Part shown: in pieces, positions 48,605-62,514 of the stretch | How positions within the stretch are numbered: position 1 is the first letter of the stretch | How the letters are laid out: each line of letters starts with the position of its first letter | Source: Microvelia longipes | Taxonomy: Eukaryota > Arthropoda > Insecta > Hemiptera > Veliidae | Assembly: GCA_018340805.1 (NCBI GenBank) | Contig: JACMZG010001863.1 | Location: 21,749,145-21,813,144 of the forward strand | Reading direction: 5' to 3' | Length of the DNA stretch: 64,000 bases | Position numbers and translations under genes: made by a program | Notes under the pieces: model-generated | Seen by the model: the letters and a program-made list of their open reading frames with translations, nothing else | Databases searched by the model: none | What the model was told of the DNA's origin: nothing

Positions 48605-48775
48605 TGATTTTCATGCCTCTAGCATAAACACTTCGAGAACAACGATGATATCAGACCTATAAACTGACAGACAACTTGGTGAAAACTGCTCAGGAGGTCT
48701 TTAAAACACCTAAAACGTATAATTTGGGTAAAATCCTCGTTTCGGATTTTTAGTGCAATCACTAAAAATATGCCC
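48605..48775 (-). repeat. Interspersed repeat family R1, copy 2
   Basis: Minus strand: cactaaaaatccgaaacgag, then gttttaggtgttttaaagac, ctcctgagcagttttcacc, aagttgtctgtc. Clear match to 56985-57215. Confidence 0.6.
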
Positions 48776-49544
48776 TATACACTACCTTTCCTATATGCCT
48801 ACGGTGTAAATGAAGAAAATCTTTGTATGTCAATCATTAACTTCGATGCTGTGCTAATAAAATGCTAAATATGGTTGCAATAATTAATATGTGCACTAAT
48901 ATGTCATTAAATTAATCCTTGTTTTTGAAGAACTTACAAAATATTTTATCTCCAAGAACCATTGATCCCAGTAGCTGTCGATTTATTTTCTCAAAGCAAG
49001 GAAATATTATTACCTGCTACTATGCCCATTATTCTCTTAAATTCTAGATTAAGTTTAATAATAGGTCTATTCATTGCGATAGACTGCTTTGCTTTTTCTC
49101 GTCTAGACTCTATAAGAAACACGTTTTTAGATATCTAAAATTATTATATGGTTACTAACAATGACTTTGCATTAAGCTTGTATAACAATTGTGAATGATA
49201 AGAGGTCAATCATCTTAGACCCATCCATATAATAGTTAATATATGTATATTAAGTGTATTGGATATGTATCCAATACACTTAAAGCATGAGGTTTCTAAA
49301 TCCTTGGTAAAACAAAAAACGTAGACATCTATTGCTATTGGCAATCAAAAAGAAACTAATTAATCTAATTAATAAAACAATTCTAGAGAATTTTAATTAT
49401 AACACGAATTTTTGTACAACGAATTTTATTGATAAATTACTGAGCAGAGGGGATACTCTATTTCAATTCATTGAGAGGTTTGAAACAACTTTTTGGAGAT
49501 GTCAGAAGCTCTACGTAACCCTCTCTTAGAGCAAATAATGAAAG

Positions 49545-49615
49545 AAAAGAATCTCCACAAAACAAAACTTTATTGGCATAGCGCTTTCAACCTAACTAAA
49601 AGCCATCATTAGTGC
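49545..49615 (-). mobile_element. Fragment of the foldback family with decayed hammerhead-like motif
   Basis: Minus strand: CTAATGA (one mismatch), then aggttGAAAGCGCTA, ...aataaag..., tggaga. It matches the arm of 33203-33494. A single arm with a weak stem II. Confidence 0.5.
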
Positions 49616-52130
49616 AAATCCTAACAAACTATTAACAATAGAATAAATAAGAACAAAAAAATTATGAAAAAAATAAACACTCTCCAGAGTGTTAGGTTAT
49701 AATATAATAGACCAAATACTTCGCCAAATAGACTTGGAAAGTTCGGTTGGATGTAATGATAAAAAATATTTAAAATTAGCTCTAGTTATTACTTAGCTCA
49801 GTTAGTAATTAATAATAGTATTTTTTGACAATTTATTTTATTGAGTAAGTTAAAAACAATTGTGATTGTTAAAAGTTTTAGATTTTTCATAGTTTTAGTG
49901 GCTCTGATAAGTTTAGTAGAGAAACAATCCAATGATTACACTCAGGCGGGAGTTAGGAAATAAATAAATAGTGATAATAATAATAGTCTTAAATAATCTT
50001 CTTAAAATAATATTGTCAAGTTAAATTTTGTGATATTTGTGTAATTTTTTATTTTGTTTGTTCCTTTTCAAGGTCCCTTAAATCGCCAGGTGTACCAATT
50101 CTTAGAAGTTGCAAGGGTCTGGTCTATTTCTATTGTATTCTTAAAATATAATAATTGTACCCTTAAATCTACCTGAACCTTCCTACTAATGCAACAGTAC
50201 AACAGAAATGATTTTTGCTTGACTGAATTTTTGCACATTGTTTTGTACTTCTATACATTTAGGCATAAAGATGCTTTATAGGTACGAACTGCAATACTTT
50301 TTTTATGCTTTACGTGTTGGATTTTGTTCTTAGAAAAACTTTCTGTTTATTTGAAATTTTCCTTTGTTTTTCTTGTAATGTTTTATTGATTTTACCTGTT
50401 ATCTGGTATATGTAATATCCATTTCTGTAGGATTAAAATACACCGTTCTTATTTTTACTAAATACTAAATAATACTAAATTAATTGTATTTAGAATAATT
50501 TAATTAGTCAATAGTTGTAAAAAGTTATCTGGGATATGTTAAGGATAAACCACTGACAGAGTTAGCATCACATTAAAGGTGCCAATAACTATCATATTCC
50601 AAACAATTAGCCCTTTACAAAATTTCCTGATACATACAAATCTTATGTTTAAGATTTGTATGTAATTATATTAAGTTAAATGTAGGAAAAAGGCTAAAAA
50701 CTACGAGGAAAAAAGCACATGATAAAAAGTACAAGTATGTTTTGAACTTTCCTTTAATAATTTAAGCTTTTAATTTTAAAGCTTTGCTGTGTAAACTTTA
50801 GTAGTTTAGTTACATATTTCTACTTTTTTCCGTATACCATTAAAGTTAATTATATAATAAATTAACTAAAATTTCATTGTATTTCTGCATTGTTAACACT
50901 ATACAAAATTCGATCAATCTTTTTAACGCACTAATATTACCTTTAGATCATCGTCTTTTATTTTCATAATATTGAGTCAAAATGTTTGATATTTTCAAAC
51001 TTTCATAAGAGAAAATACCCGAAAAACTTTTCTTATGTAAAAATCATAACCAACCTTAGGATCCGATACCATAAAATAACCTACCCCTGCGACCTCCTAA
51101 CTTAGCGTATTCGCAATTAAAGAATGTATTTCGTTTTAATTTTTATTTTCTATAAACATGCTTTTTTTTACTATTTCATTAATTATTACAATTACTGTAT
51201 TTTATAAAAATATTTGCTCTATTCCTATCTTGTACAATGTTTAATGATTTAAAATAAGTGTGAAGAACTAACAGAAACGTGTTCAATTACAATATATATT
51301 ACGTATTGTTGGTTATTACGTAAATGAGGGACTTAAATGACGTATTACAACCATTGCAACATTTAAGTGACTGATGACGTTATAAAACGTGAAATAGTGG
51401 CCAATAAAACTTTTTATGATCTTTTTAATTGGTGTTATATGATTATTATGTTATTTGATGGTTATATGATTCATTATGTTTTGTGGACGAACTAGTGTCA
51501 AGTAACTGACGTATCTAATCCATTTATGTAACTATACTTAGTTTTAGCTTTTATCTCTCCATAATACGATTATAATTTTCTGATTTATTTAAATGAATGC
51601 ACTATATGCATGACTTTAGACTTAAATGCTTATTATTTTTTTACCTAAATAAATAAATTACTACTTTGTTTGTGTGTCGTTGAAATAAATTTACATAATT
51701 AAGTCCAAACTTATATATTATTCAATTATTTCTATCACGAGCTTAACACTGTCAACTATGTTTTTGCTTATTTATTGCTTACCTTCTGTTGCTTATTTAA
51801 TGCTTGGCTTCTGTTGAATAAATACCGATAAAAGTTGAGTTATGATGTTGTATTATAATTTTATGCATTTTATGTAATTTTTTTACACGATTTAAAAATT
51901 GCTATCTCATTGTTTATCAGATTAATTTAAATTTATTGATGAGAGATTATTGTTGCTGTTTGCATTAAAGTTCTATAAATTACTTGTAGAAAATAGTTGT
52001 AAATTACAATAACTTGTTTTTAAAAGTAATTTAGTAAGGTCAAAAGTTTGTCTTACTACTGTTCAACTGTAACGTTTTTTATTTCTTCACACCAACTGCC
52101 GTAGGTAGATAGGAAAAGTTTTGCGTTTGT
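49616..52130. other. AT-rich non-coding DNA with one possible retroelement tail
   Basis: The minus frame at about 50045-50115 reads TRPLQLLRIGTPGDLRDL and then EKEQTK before a stop. It looks like the end of a retroelement protein, related to a stretch at 18900-18950. Otherwise nothing is recognised. Confidence 0.35.
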
Positions 52131-52205
52131 CCTGAAAATCTGAACAAATGTTTCATCATAATTTTCAGGGATTTTCATGATGTTTCGAGTGGTTATAATG
52201 CTCTC

Positions 52206-52274
<69 letters not shown>

Positions 52275-52365
52275 GTGGGTTTGTGTTACGCACGCCTCCC
52301 GCTGTGTTTTTGCTAGATAGTTGAAACTTGGCACAAAATTTAAACTTAGGATCTTTTTGTGTTGC
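52131..52365 (+). repeat. Repeat R1 (partial) with embedded (CT)n microsatellite
   Basis: The left part has tcctgaaaatctgaac and the right part agttgaaacttggcacaaa, as in the right part of 56985-57215 (agttgaaacttcaatacaaa). Between them is a CT tract (52199-52268) where the related copy has gtctgtctgcatgtgtg. Confidence 0.45.
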
Positions 52366-53149
52366 TCAAAAAATTATATTTTTTTAGATTTTTAAAAATG
52401 TGGTTAAATTATTAAAAAATTAAATTTGATCTTAAAAACATGAGATCCCTCTGTACCCTTCTTACCGTCAGGTTATAAAAATAAATGCTGGATTTTACTT
52501 CTTTATTTTTTGCCTGAAATTCCTGAATCCTAATAAAAATTACAAACAATAAAGAATGATGTCCAGTAAAATTCTGATTTTTGAAATGAGGTCATTACTG
52601 CTCCTAGAATTTTAAACTCTAAAGTTGTTCGGGTTCCCTCTTTTTTCCTAAAAATCGGTGGCGACACGGTTCAGCCACATTGCTCTAAAATATGTCAATC
52701 TTCCAATAATCTATCTAGTTTGTTGTATGTCAATACGATGGAAAAGGTAACAATCACTTTATTTAGTCTGTGTTTATCTAAAAAGGTAATTTTAATAAGT
52801 TATACTAAACTTAAATTAAAGCAGAATACCTTTACTTCAAGTTGTACCAAAGCATTATTGGGTTCGAAAAGTCCAATATGGAATATTGAATAGTCATGAC
52901 TATAACTGCATTTGGTTTCAAAGTTTTAAAAACTAATTTCTAATTTGATCTAACTAATCGCGTACTGCATTGTTTCTCTTTTATTCTCTGTGCCAATATT
53001 AAGAGGGGTCTGATAATTCTTGTATTATAATCCATTTTTTTTTTTTATAAAAATATACTCTTTAAGAAATTAATTTTTTAACACCTAGATTCTAGACGTC
53101 TAGACTACAAGCCAAGGATTTTTCTTTTCCCGTGATTTTTATCAGATAA

Positions 53150-53255
53150 TACGCTTATGAGATTGTTTGGATGACGAAAATGAAAAGAGGTCGAGTGCGC
53201 TTGGCCTGCTGATTCCAAAAATAAATTATATATATATATATTTTTTTTTTTTTTG
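53150..53255 (+). repeat. Repeat family R2, fragment
   Basis: gatgacgaaaatgaaaagagg followed by cttggcctgctgatt matches 59015-59070 (gacgaaaatttgagaggagg, tttggctttctgatt). Then a short TA and T run. Confidence 0.4.
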
Positions 53256-54555
53256 TGTGCGTCTGTATGTCTACTCTTAATTTGTGTAGTACATGATAAA
53301 TCTGGAAGGCTTTCTCGAAACAGAACTTGGCTTATTAAAAGATGTTAGACTGGTTACGAAGCCTACTGTGTTTACCCAATCTTTTGACGTTATCGGAATT
53401 TTCAAATTCTATTATTGTTTAAGCAAATTATTATGATAAATCTTGCATGTATCAAGTGCATTTATGTTGGTGCATTTGTCTAGGTTACAATTATGTATTT
53501 TTTCTGTATACAGAGTAATAATAAGAGTAACATGTACTAATTGGTGTAAATAATGAAGAATAATTATTAAAATTCTATTTTGCTCTGTTAAATACTAATT
53601 TTATTTGTATTTAACAGAGACTTTTCATTGAAACAAATGTTTTGTGTATTGTATGAAACTATGTTTTAGACTTAGCTCTAACTGAACATGAAATATTAAG
53701 CACAATAAGTGAATTAAAAGTTCTGAAATGGTTAATTTGAAAGAACTGTGTAATAAATGAGAGACAGACAGATAACAGCAGATGGTAGCAGGTATAATAA
53801 ATAATAGAATTACTTTAGATGAAAATAAAAAGGATTGGAGAGAACTCCAGGACCCTCCATGGATAATTTAGCAAAAAAGGGACGAGACTAGGGTCACGTT
53901 CGACCGGTCTGCTTCCCAACGCATTCTTAAGGCCTTTCTCCTTTTGGGTAAAAACTTTTAAATAAAAACCAGGACAAAAGCAACAAGATATTTTCGGCAG
54001 TGTTGCTATTGTTCAAGAAATATCCCATTCTAAAACCTACTACACTTTACCTGCATCCAACCTACATCTTTTATTCCAAATAAGAAATCCTTTTTAATTT
54101 ACTAACCTACTTTTTCAATGGCTAAATTTTGGATATTATTTATACAATATGATTAAAAAATCGTATTATTTAGTAGTTGCAAATTTGTTTAATAAATTAT
54201 TGGACTTCTTAATCTCATTTGAGAGCCCTAAACTCTTTTTAATTTTCGATGAGAATATTTAAGTTTTATATAAGAAATGTCTATTCGGTCATTTTGAATA
54301 TGCAATCTAATAATTTTTAATGTGATCTTGACTGTTCAATCATTTTAAATATGATTTCACTGTATGATTTACAATTCCTAAGCGACACAATGACATTAGA
54401 GACTAACTACTGCAATTAGCACACTTAGCAACAAAAAATAACTTTTAGTTTCTTAACAAATTATTGTTTGCATTTGGAGGATATTGAAGATTATGAAAAT
54501 ACCTTGAGCAGCGAATACATGAAGCGTTTTAAAGACACAATTTTCTTAATGGTAT

Positions 54556-54732
<177 letters not shown>

Positions 54733-54993
54733 ATAGTATAATATTTCTTATAGTTCTTGGCTCCTCAAATATATCTGTTGATATAAAATTATGGTTCTTA
54801 ACAATAAAATATTTTTAACTAAGGCCATGATTGCTCTTATGCCCTGTAATCCTGTTCTAATATTTTTGAGTTGAAATTATATTTTTGTCAATATAGTAGA
54901 GTGATTTGTAGTATTGACAGCGAAAGTTTTAATAGAATTTTATATCTTTCCAATTAATTATTACAGATGTATATTTTAAACGTTATATACAAG

Positions 54994-55728
54994 CAAAAAA
55001 AAACTTTATTCAAAAATGCACTCGTATTTAATAAACATCTACAAAGTTGAAAGCGGACTTATAAGTGCCGTCTTAGATTTTTGTATATTTTACTAAAGAA
55101 ATAGGGATATTTTAAGTTTAGTTGATGCTACCCCTGATTTCATGGGTAGTACTTGAAAAAATCTTTCAAGGATAATTATGATTGGTCCACAATATTATAA
55201 GTGTACAAATACAAGTTATTTGTAAAGTGCCTAGAACTATTGGATGATTACTGTGCCCTATAATTGCATATTTTTAAATATGGATTCCCAATTATGGGCT
55301 TCGTAATTCTAATGATAATTTGACACGAATTAATTTGTTCCTTTAAGAAATATCTTATTTTAATTTTTAAATATATCTTTAGAGCGATGAAGGAAGTTGG
55401 TAGGTAGTTATTTTGTTATATGAGAGCCAGGTGTTAGTTTGGTAGAACCACGTGCTGTAGAGGAAGGAGGCCCTTGCCCTTACTTGACTAATATCCCAAT
55501 TCTTGTAACACGACGCACTGGAGACGAGGGAAGTGAGAGTGCATCCATGTCTAGTGTCACGTACATTACTCTTTCCATGAAATCAGGGGTAGCATCAACT
55601 AAACTTAAAATATCCCTATTTCTTAAGTAAAATATACAAAAATCTAAGACGGCACTTTTAAGTCCGCTTTCAACTGTAGATAATTACTAAATAAGAGTGC
55701 TTTATTTTTTTTTTAATAAAGTTCTTTT
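54994..55728. mobile_element. MITE-like element with about 150-bp inverted arms
   Basis: Arms 54994-55145 and 55574-55728 are inverted copies (cores cccctgatttcatgg, ttagttgatgcta, gttgaaagcgg). The interior of about 430 bp holds a short open frame without known similarity. Non-autonomous DNA element or foldback. Confidence 0.75.
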
Positions 55729-56307
55729 TTGGCTAGAGGAAGTGCGCACTTCGAAGATAAAATAGGATATATTTTCTAAATATATACTACATTACAAGCT
55801 ACTATTATTAAAATTGTTGACGTACACAGGATATAATAATTAAATGCTCAATGGTTTTGTTAAGCTACTTTCGCTGAGGTTTTGTGCTCACCACAATTAA
55901 GGGAGGAGTAATAAAATAGTTCTTCTCATATATATTACACCTCTTATTTTGAAAATCTACGGATTTGATACTCTCAAATCCAGCAAAATGAAAAGAAGTT
56001 ACGTATCCGTTTAGATTTGTTATATTTTGATAATAGAACCCGATAAATTTCAGTGTTTGTAAATTTAGTTTTGCTATTTTTATTTACAATTTATCAGAGT
56101 CTATAATAAAATAAATAATTACGTCATGCATTGATAGGTGTATTCAAATTATTTGATGTATTTTTTTAAAATATACTTGACCTTAAACTATTGTATATTT
56201 ATGTATACTCTTTGGGAAATAAAAATATTTTTATTATAATATTAAGTAAATTTAAGCCACGTGTTATTTAAAGATTTTTTCATAACAAATTAAATTTCAT
56301 GTGAATC

Positions 56308-56550
56308 TGCCACATCATCATTTTATGTTATGTGTCACACATCATGTTATGCTATGTGTCACACATCATTTTATGTTATGTGTCACACATAATTTTATGT
56401 CATGTGTCACACATCATTTTATGTTACGTGTCACACATCATTTTATGTTATGTGTCACACATCATTTTATGTTATGTGTCACACATAATTTTATGTCATG
56501 TGTCACACATCATTTTATGTTATGTGTCACTCATCATGTTATGTTATGTG
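56308..56550. repeat. 24-bp tandem repeat, about 10 copies
   Basis: Unit cacatcattttatgttatg plus tgtc, well conserved, with a higher-order variant (cataattttatgtcatg) recurring at regular spacing. The unit is a multiple of three, so frames stay open (HHFMLCVT repeats) without implying a gene. Confidence 0.9.
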
Positions 56551-56984
56551 ATCTCTATTGATTGACCTATATCTCTTTACAGGAAACGACCACAAAGCTA
56601 CTACATTATATACTTACAATAAATAAAAAATAGCAGCGAGAATATATAATATATGTATAAATTCCAAAAGTTTAGTTCTTGACTGCTTTTAAGGCGTTTA
56701 TTAGCGTCAAAATTAATGAAATATTTTCGATAAAGAAAGAAAAATAACTGTAAAGCAGAACAGTTAATTAAAAAATACAGGATAAAGTTGGAAGGAAATA
56801 TAAAGTTAAATTAACTGATAAAATATAAGTTTTTTTACTTTTTACAGCAGTACATACCATGGAATATGGTCCTGTGGAGTGTCTATCCTTGTCTAATTCA
56901 CTACTAAGTATTGAAACCTCTCAACTCTCTATTTAACATTCACATTTTTTACTTTTTATCATTTATCACAACACTAAGAAGTAT

Positions 56985-57215
56985 TGTGATTGCAAAAAAA
57001 TCTGAAACCGGGATTTCACCATCAAAAACACACAATCATGCGTTTTAGGTATTTTAAGACTTCCTGAGTAGTTTTCACAAAGTTGTCTGTCTGCATGTGT
57101 GTGTGTGTCCGTTATCATCATATCTCCCTGAGTCTTTATACTAGAGAGTTGAAACTTCAATACAAAAAATCAATTCTAGGTCTAGTTGTGTTATCCGAAA
57201 AATAATTTATGTGAT
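56985..57215 (+). repeat. Interspersed repeat family R1, copy 3 (longest)
   Basis: Longest version: aaaaaatctgaaaccggg, cgttttaggtattttaagac, ttcctgagtagttttcac, gttgtctgtctg, a GT run, atatctccctgag, agagttgaaactt. No coding capacity. Confidence 0.6.
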
Positions 57216-57261
57216 TTATTGTGTAAGTGATTTCTAATTTTTTTAAAACCTTCTTTCACTG

Positions 57262-57264
<3 letters not shown>

Positions 57265-57343
<79 letters not shown>

Positions 57344-57351
57344 TATATATT
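57265..57351. repeat. (TA)n tract
   Basis: TA repeat directly downstream of repeat R1 copy 3. Confidence 0.95.
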
Positions 57352-57500
57352 AATAAATGAATTAAATTTTTGATTATTATATATGTTCCTATCGTTTCAA
57401 AGCCCTAAAGGTAAAGAAGCCTCATTCCATGATTGGCAGCATGTTTTATAAAATAAAACTATAGGAGACATCGAGATACCGGATACACAATTTTCTTGCT

Positions 57501-57514
57501 ATATATATACTTTG

Positions 57515-57561
<47 letters not shown>

Positions 57562-57581
57562 ATATATATATTATTATATAA
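57501..57581. repeat. (TA)n tract
   Basis: TA repeat with interruptions. Confidence 0.9.
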
Positions 57582-58039
57582 ACTACAAAGGTTCAAGTAT
57601 AGTACCCTTGTGAGTATAGGACTTAACTAATAGGTCCAATACCCTTGTACTCCCTAAGCAATCTCTTTAGATTCAGACTTAATTTCTTCCTTATCATTTT
57701 TAATTACTACGAATGAGTCCTATTTTCAAGATAATATAATTATATTATATCACTTATTATAATTATGATTACTTTTTATTACTTATTGTTAAGTATTTAT
57801 TAAGTTATTATTACTTATTATTATATTATAGAACTTAAGATAATATAATTCCATTATATTGCTTATCATATGTATAATTATGCCCTATACGTATTATATT
57901 ATGAAGTACGTTTAGAATATAATAAGTGTAGAGGGTCGTTAATGACTTCGTTTCCTTCAAAACAGTAGCGCTAGAGGAGTTCATCATACAATGATAAATT
58001 AAAAGAGTCTCTCCACTTAATTACTTTATTAAAAAAAAG

Positions 58040-58070
58040 CCGGCTTTCAACCCCAAAAGGTAATCATCAG
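58040..58070 (-). ncRNA. Hammerhead-like motif, left arm
   Basis: Minus strand: CTGATGA, short ACC/GGT stem, GAAAGCCGGC. Mirror of 58114-58146. Confidence 0.45.
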
Positions 58071-58113
58071 TACCTAACAAACAAATAAAACAAATTTATT
58101 TGTATGTTAGGCA

Positions 58114-58146
58114 CTGATGATGACCTTTTGGGGTTGAAAGCCGGCT
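58114..58146 (+). ncRNA. Hammerhead-like motif, right arm
   Basis: CTGATGA, ACC-ttttgg-GGT, GAAA, then the self-complementary AAAGCCGGCTTT. The GCCGGC here replaces GCGC of the 33.4-kb subfamily and keeps self-complementarity. Confidence 0.5.
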
Positions 58147-58559
58147 TTTTTTTTAATAAAGTAATTAAGTGGAGAGATTCTTTTAATTTATCATTACATA
58201 ACGTTTCCGTTATTGAAATCGTTGCTCTGATGTATTCCTTTATTCAAAATTATTGACACAATAGTAAAAAGTGACAATTATTGCCACATTTAACATTTGT
58301 TTTGTATTCTATCATCTTCTACGAGCGTTTTTTGAGATTTTAATGAAATTTAGAGGGAATTTTAGTGGTATTTAGGGTAAGGTCCCATACATTCCTCGAC
58401 TTAATGCATTCAAGAACTTCTGAGATTAGATCAAAATAGCAGACTACAAGAATAGAGTAAAAAAAAAAAAAAAAAAAGGCGAGCCTAGATATGTCTTATA
58501 TTTTCTGGAAAAAGGTTAAAAATGTGACGTATGTATATTTGTTTTTAAAACCAGTTATT

Positions 58560-58835
58560 TAAAAAGGCGAGAAGTCTTGAACCTTGTTGATAACTACTTT
58601 CACAAAACGTTTAAATGTAGCTACTAAAGTTTTAAAAGGGTGACTAACTTTTTCACCAAGTGCTGAGACACTGAGTATCTCGTAATTGACATTTCATATA
58701 GAGTTGCACGTATTTTTGTAAATTGTTTCTGATGGCATTTTCATCATAAAATTCAAGCCTATAAAGTTGTTTGCATGACAAGAGTTAAGAGAGGGATATT
58801 TTTGGTATCACAAAAATATTTAAATATTTGTGACA

Positions 58836-58881
<46 letters not shown>

Positions 58882-59215
58882 TATAATAATGTATGAAAGA
58901 GTTGCGTGTATAATGTATGGCCGAAATGTTGGGAAGACAAAAGTTTAGTCATCGAAGTCAGTTATATGCCTCATACGTCAGTAAAAGAGCAAATTATCAT
59001 CATGAAAATGCCATTTAGGTGACGAAAATTTGAGAGGAGGTGATGGATTTCGTTTGGCTTTCTGATTAAAAAATACGTCCCTTTATTAGCTACTTTCACA
59101 AAACGATAAATGTAACTAACTTACTTTTTTTATCAGCACTAAGAGACCAATGGGAACTCGTATTTGACATCCCATAAATTGTTGGACGTATTTTTAAAAT
59201 GCTATACAATATCGC
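58560..59215 (+). repeat. Diverged direct duplication (repeat R2)
   Basis: 58590-58740 and 59090-59215 share, in order, ctactttcacaaaacg, aatgta-ct-act, agcac/tgctgagac, actcgta/tctcgta, ttgacatt/cat and acgtattttt. A TA tract (58839-58888) lies between. Confidence 0.5.
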
Positions 59216-59219
59216 TTTT

Positions 59220-60820
59220 GCATGAATTTGTTACAAATCTTTTTATTTAATTAATTAATTATCTTTTAATATAAGTATTAAAATATAATTTCTATAATAT
59301 TTTTTTTATATTTATACTGTTAAATTTCTTAATGCATATAATTCATAATATATCAGCTTTTTGGCATGCCTACCAGACTATTTTTTAATTCAATCAAACA
59401 TTTTGAATAATTAATTATTTTAAAATCAAATATACTAAGAATGAGGAAAATCAAGGTAAAAGAGGACAGTGCTCCTGAGGTTTTGGCCTTGGAAACTTGG
59501 GGCTTCTTATTCGTGTTGAAATGTCAACTTTTTCGCGAATTATTAAAATATAACAATATTGCTAATTTATAAGAATAAGAATACTTTTTATTACGGACTT
59601 ACATCCAATAAGTAAATTATCAAATTAAACAAAGAATTATCAAGTTACAAAATAACAATTTACAGGAGTTGATACAAGAATATAAACTTTTTAATAAAAT
59701 ATACAAAAGAAAACAACAACAAAAAAAAACTAAGTATTGAAGAACTTATTATAATAATAAAAGAAAAAATCATAGTTATGATTGAAAGCAAATTAAAATT
59801 AATTTAACAGTTATTTAATATGAAGAGACAGTAACAGAATATAATAAAAGTAGAATTATTGTAGGAAGTAATTAAAAATTTCTCAATAAAATTAATAATT
59901 ATGTATGAATTTAGGTATACGTATGTTAATCATCAAGAGAAAATATTAAAACAGTAAAATTAAAGATTAAAAAAAATTTTAAGAATGAAAAAAGTGTACA
60001 AAAATTAATGAAAGAAGATATTTTATTTTAAAAATGGGCCAAGTGGCTACATTACAAGAAAAAAAATCATGTAGGTCAACATGTAGATAATTTAAGAATA
60101 AATAAGGTAAAACCAATAAGTAACAAATATAACAATAAAGTAAGAAAAATATAATAAAGAAGGATGATAGCAGTTAGGTATGGAATAATAACAGAGAAAT
60201 AAAACATATTAACTGTAAATAAATTAACAAGAATAATAAATGAAAGGAAGTATAAAAACAAAAGAAAATCTAATAATAAATGTTAGCAGGTAAAGTTATT
60301 AGGGAGGTAGAAAATAGTTATACATAAATGGCAAATGGGGGAATTTAACATGAGGTTTTTCTTAACACATGATATTGCTACAGGTATAGACTTCGCAATA
60401 GAAACATTTTAAAGAAAGTACTGCAAAATCATTTGCATGGGTTCGGTTTAAATTATCCTGATAATTTATATACATAAATAATATGATGCATAAATTGTGG
60501 TTTTACTGTCTTAGGGGGCTTTAAGAGTGAGCTGGTAGGGTGCATAGCCCTCCAAAATATCACAAAATTTTATCAAATAAGCTTACTTTTTATCATTCAA
60601 GAGTAAAAATGTGGCTCATCGCAGTGCTTTATATACTTTTTTTAATTAATCTTTAAAAAATGTCTCCTATTTTATTTTTGGCAAATAACGTACGTCATAA
60701 TATGATTTTTATTGTACGATCAATACCAAATTACTTTATTCATTAACAGACATTTTACTTACCCTTTTCCATTAATATGCAATTATTTATAGATTTAGGC
60801 AAAACTTATTAATCGAATAA
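59220..60820. other. AT-rich non-coding DNA
   Basis: Strongly A-rich on the plus strand from 59560 to 60300. Nothing recognisable as a gene. Confidence 0.4.
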
Positions 60821-60821
60821 G

Positions 60822-61237
<416 letters not shown>

Positions 61238-62332
61238 CAACATACAATTTTAAATCATTTTTACTTTGTGTTGTGGGTAAAAAAATTACAATAATACTAT
61301 TACAATGGAATTATTTCCGATAATGACTTTAAATAACGTTCATTAACTTACGAGTTATTGACAATGAAAAATTTAAAATTTTTATTTTTAATTTTTAAGT
61401 GTTGTTGTGATTTTATCGATAACCGATGATTGTGGTTTATATTTAAGCTGAAAATTTATCTTGGTTTAACGAATATACAAGGATATGGTGGAAGCGTTTT
61501 GTTTTTATTAATTATAATTTGTTCTATTGTGTGGTCGATATGTGGTTACTTTAGAATATTTTAGAATTTCATTTTAAATTTATTAATGTTTTATTTTATT
61601 TATCTTTTGAATATGCTTGTAAGAGGAATATGAGGGTGTATTTATGTCACGCATAAATTTATTCTGGAAAATTGAAATATTCCATAAAATTCAACCTTTA
61701 GCTCTGTTTAATTCTTTTTAGGAGTTATTATATAGGAGATATTTGTTTGTAAAAACGATTAATTGAAATTATGGGTATACTTACACATAGATTTGTATAC
61801 TAGGGGTGGCATAACCTATCTAAATGCTGTATATACCCATGGTATTTACCTCCATTTTATTATTGAAGATTTGTTATTTATGTGAAAATGCTTATTAAAA
61901 TGACTTTGTATTTATTATATTAATTTAATAATTCTTTTATTTAAATATTTTTAAAACTAAAATTGCATTTCCTTGGATGAGAAATTGAAACCTCTCTTTT
62001 TGTCAGTGGGTTGTAACATTAAAAAAATGTTGCAAGCTCCTCCCCACCTGGTCAACAATTTTTACAACCGGTTAGACCCCCCTCATAATTTTGACCAGTT
62101 CTTGGGTCAATTTACAAAGGTTCTTAACCCCCCCCCCCCGGGAAAGAACCTCTGAAAGGATCCCTGGTGCTAATCACGGTCTGAGGAGCAAGTTATCAAC
62201 TCACAAACAGGCAAATTATGATTTAATATATAAACTTAAGTTCGATACCAGTCCAATAATAGTACCAGTCCGATACCATAAATAATTATTTAAATTGATA
62301 TACTGAGAAATGTTTTTTTTTCTGTGTTGCAG
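61238..62332. other. Intron-like DNA upstream of the host exon
   Basis: No gene. 61985-62150 is C-rich with repeated ggtcaa/ttgacc motifs and C-runs. The stretch ends in a polypyrimidine tract (62313-62325) and the acceptor AG at 62331-62332. Confidence 0.45.
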
Positions 62333-62514
62333 TTGTTGAGATTATCAAAAGGATAAGGTAAAGACGATGTTAGTTCGACGAAGACCTCCTGATTCTCCAG
62401 TGTCCCGGGTTTGTGATAGCTTACTTCACATCCTGCTAGTACTCTTTATAGCATGTTTTGTTTCGACTCCTTGGATTCAGGCTGTATCTCACGGGAATTG
62501 TCTTGGAAAACCAG
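62333..62514 (+). CDS. Host gene first coding exon encoding a signal peptide
   Basis: Acceptor: tgtttttttttctgtgttgc then AG at 62331-62332. Donor: CCAG/GTAAAT with GT at 62515-62516. Thirty-four untranslated bases precede the ATG at 62367. The coding part is 49 codons plus one base (phase 1): MLVRRRPPDSPVSRVC, then a hydrophobic core (LLHILLVLFIACFV), then STPWIQAVSHGNCLGKP. This is a classic signal peptide (basic n-region, about 14 hydrophobic residues, probable cleavage after WIQA) leading into a secreted or membrane protein whose mature part starts with a cysteine-containing segment. Codon use is more balanced than in the surroundings. The protein family cannot be named from this exon. 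An upstream untranslated exon must exist, and the next exon lies beyond the window or is unrecognised. Confidence 0.7.

Larger units (their letters stand above)
57991..58194. mobile_element. Foldback element with hammerhead-like motifs
   Basis: Arms 57991-58085 and 58096-58194 are inverted copies, nearly identical, with a short AT loop. Outer end atgataaattaaaagagt, then ctctccac; inner part taatcatcagtacctaac. Same architecture as 33203-33494 but a different sequence subfamily. Confidence 0.85.

Noticed and set aside
52056..52334. Frame with an Arg/Glu run on the minus strand
   Set aside because: The run is the (CT)n microsatellite inside repeat R1.
56301..56565. HHFMLCVT-repeat frames
   Set aside because: Produced by the 24-bp tandem repeat in two frames at once; no start context.
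56836..56895. Possible exon after a tttttacag acceptor
   Set aside because: No donor site follows and the frame hits a stop quickly.
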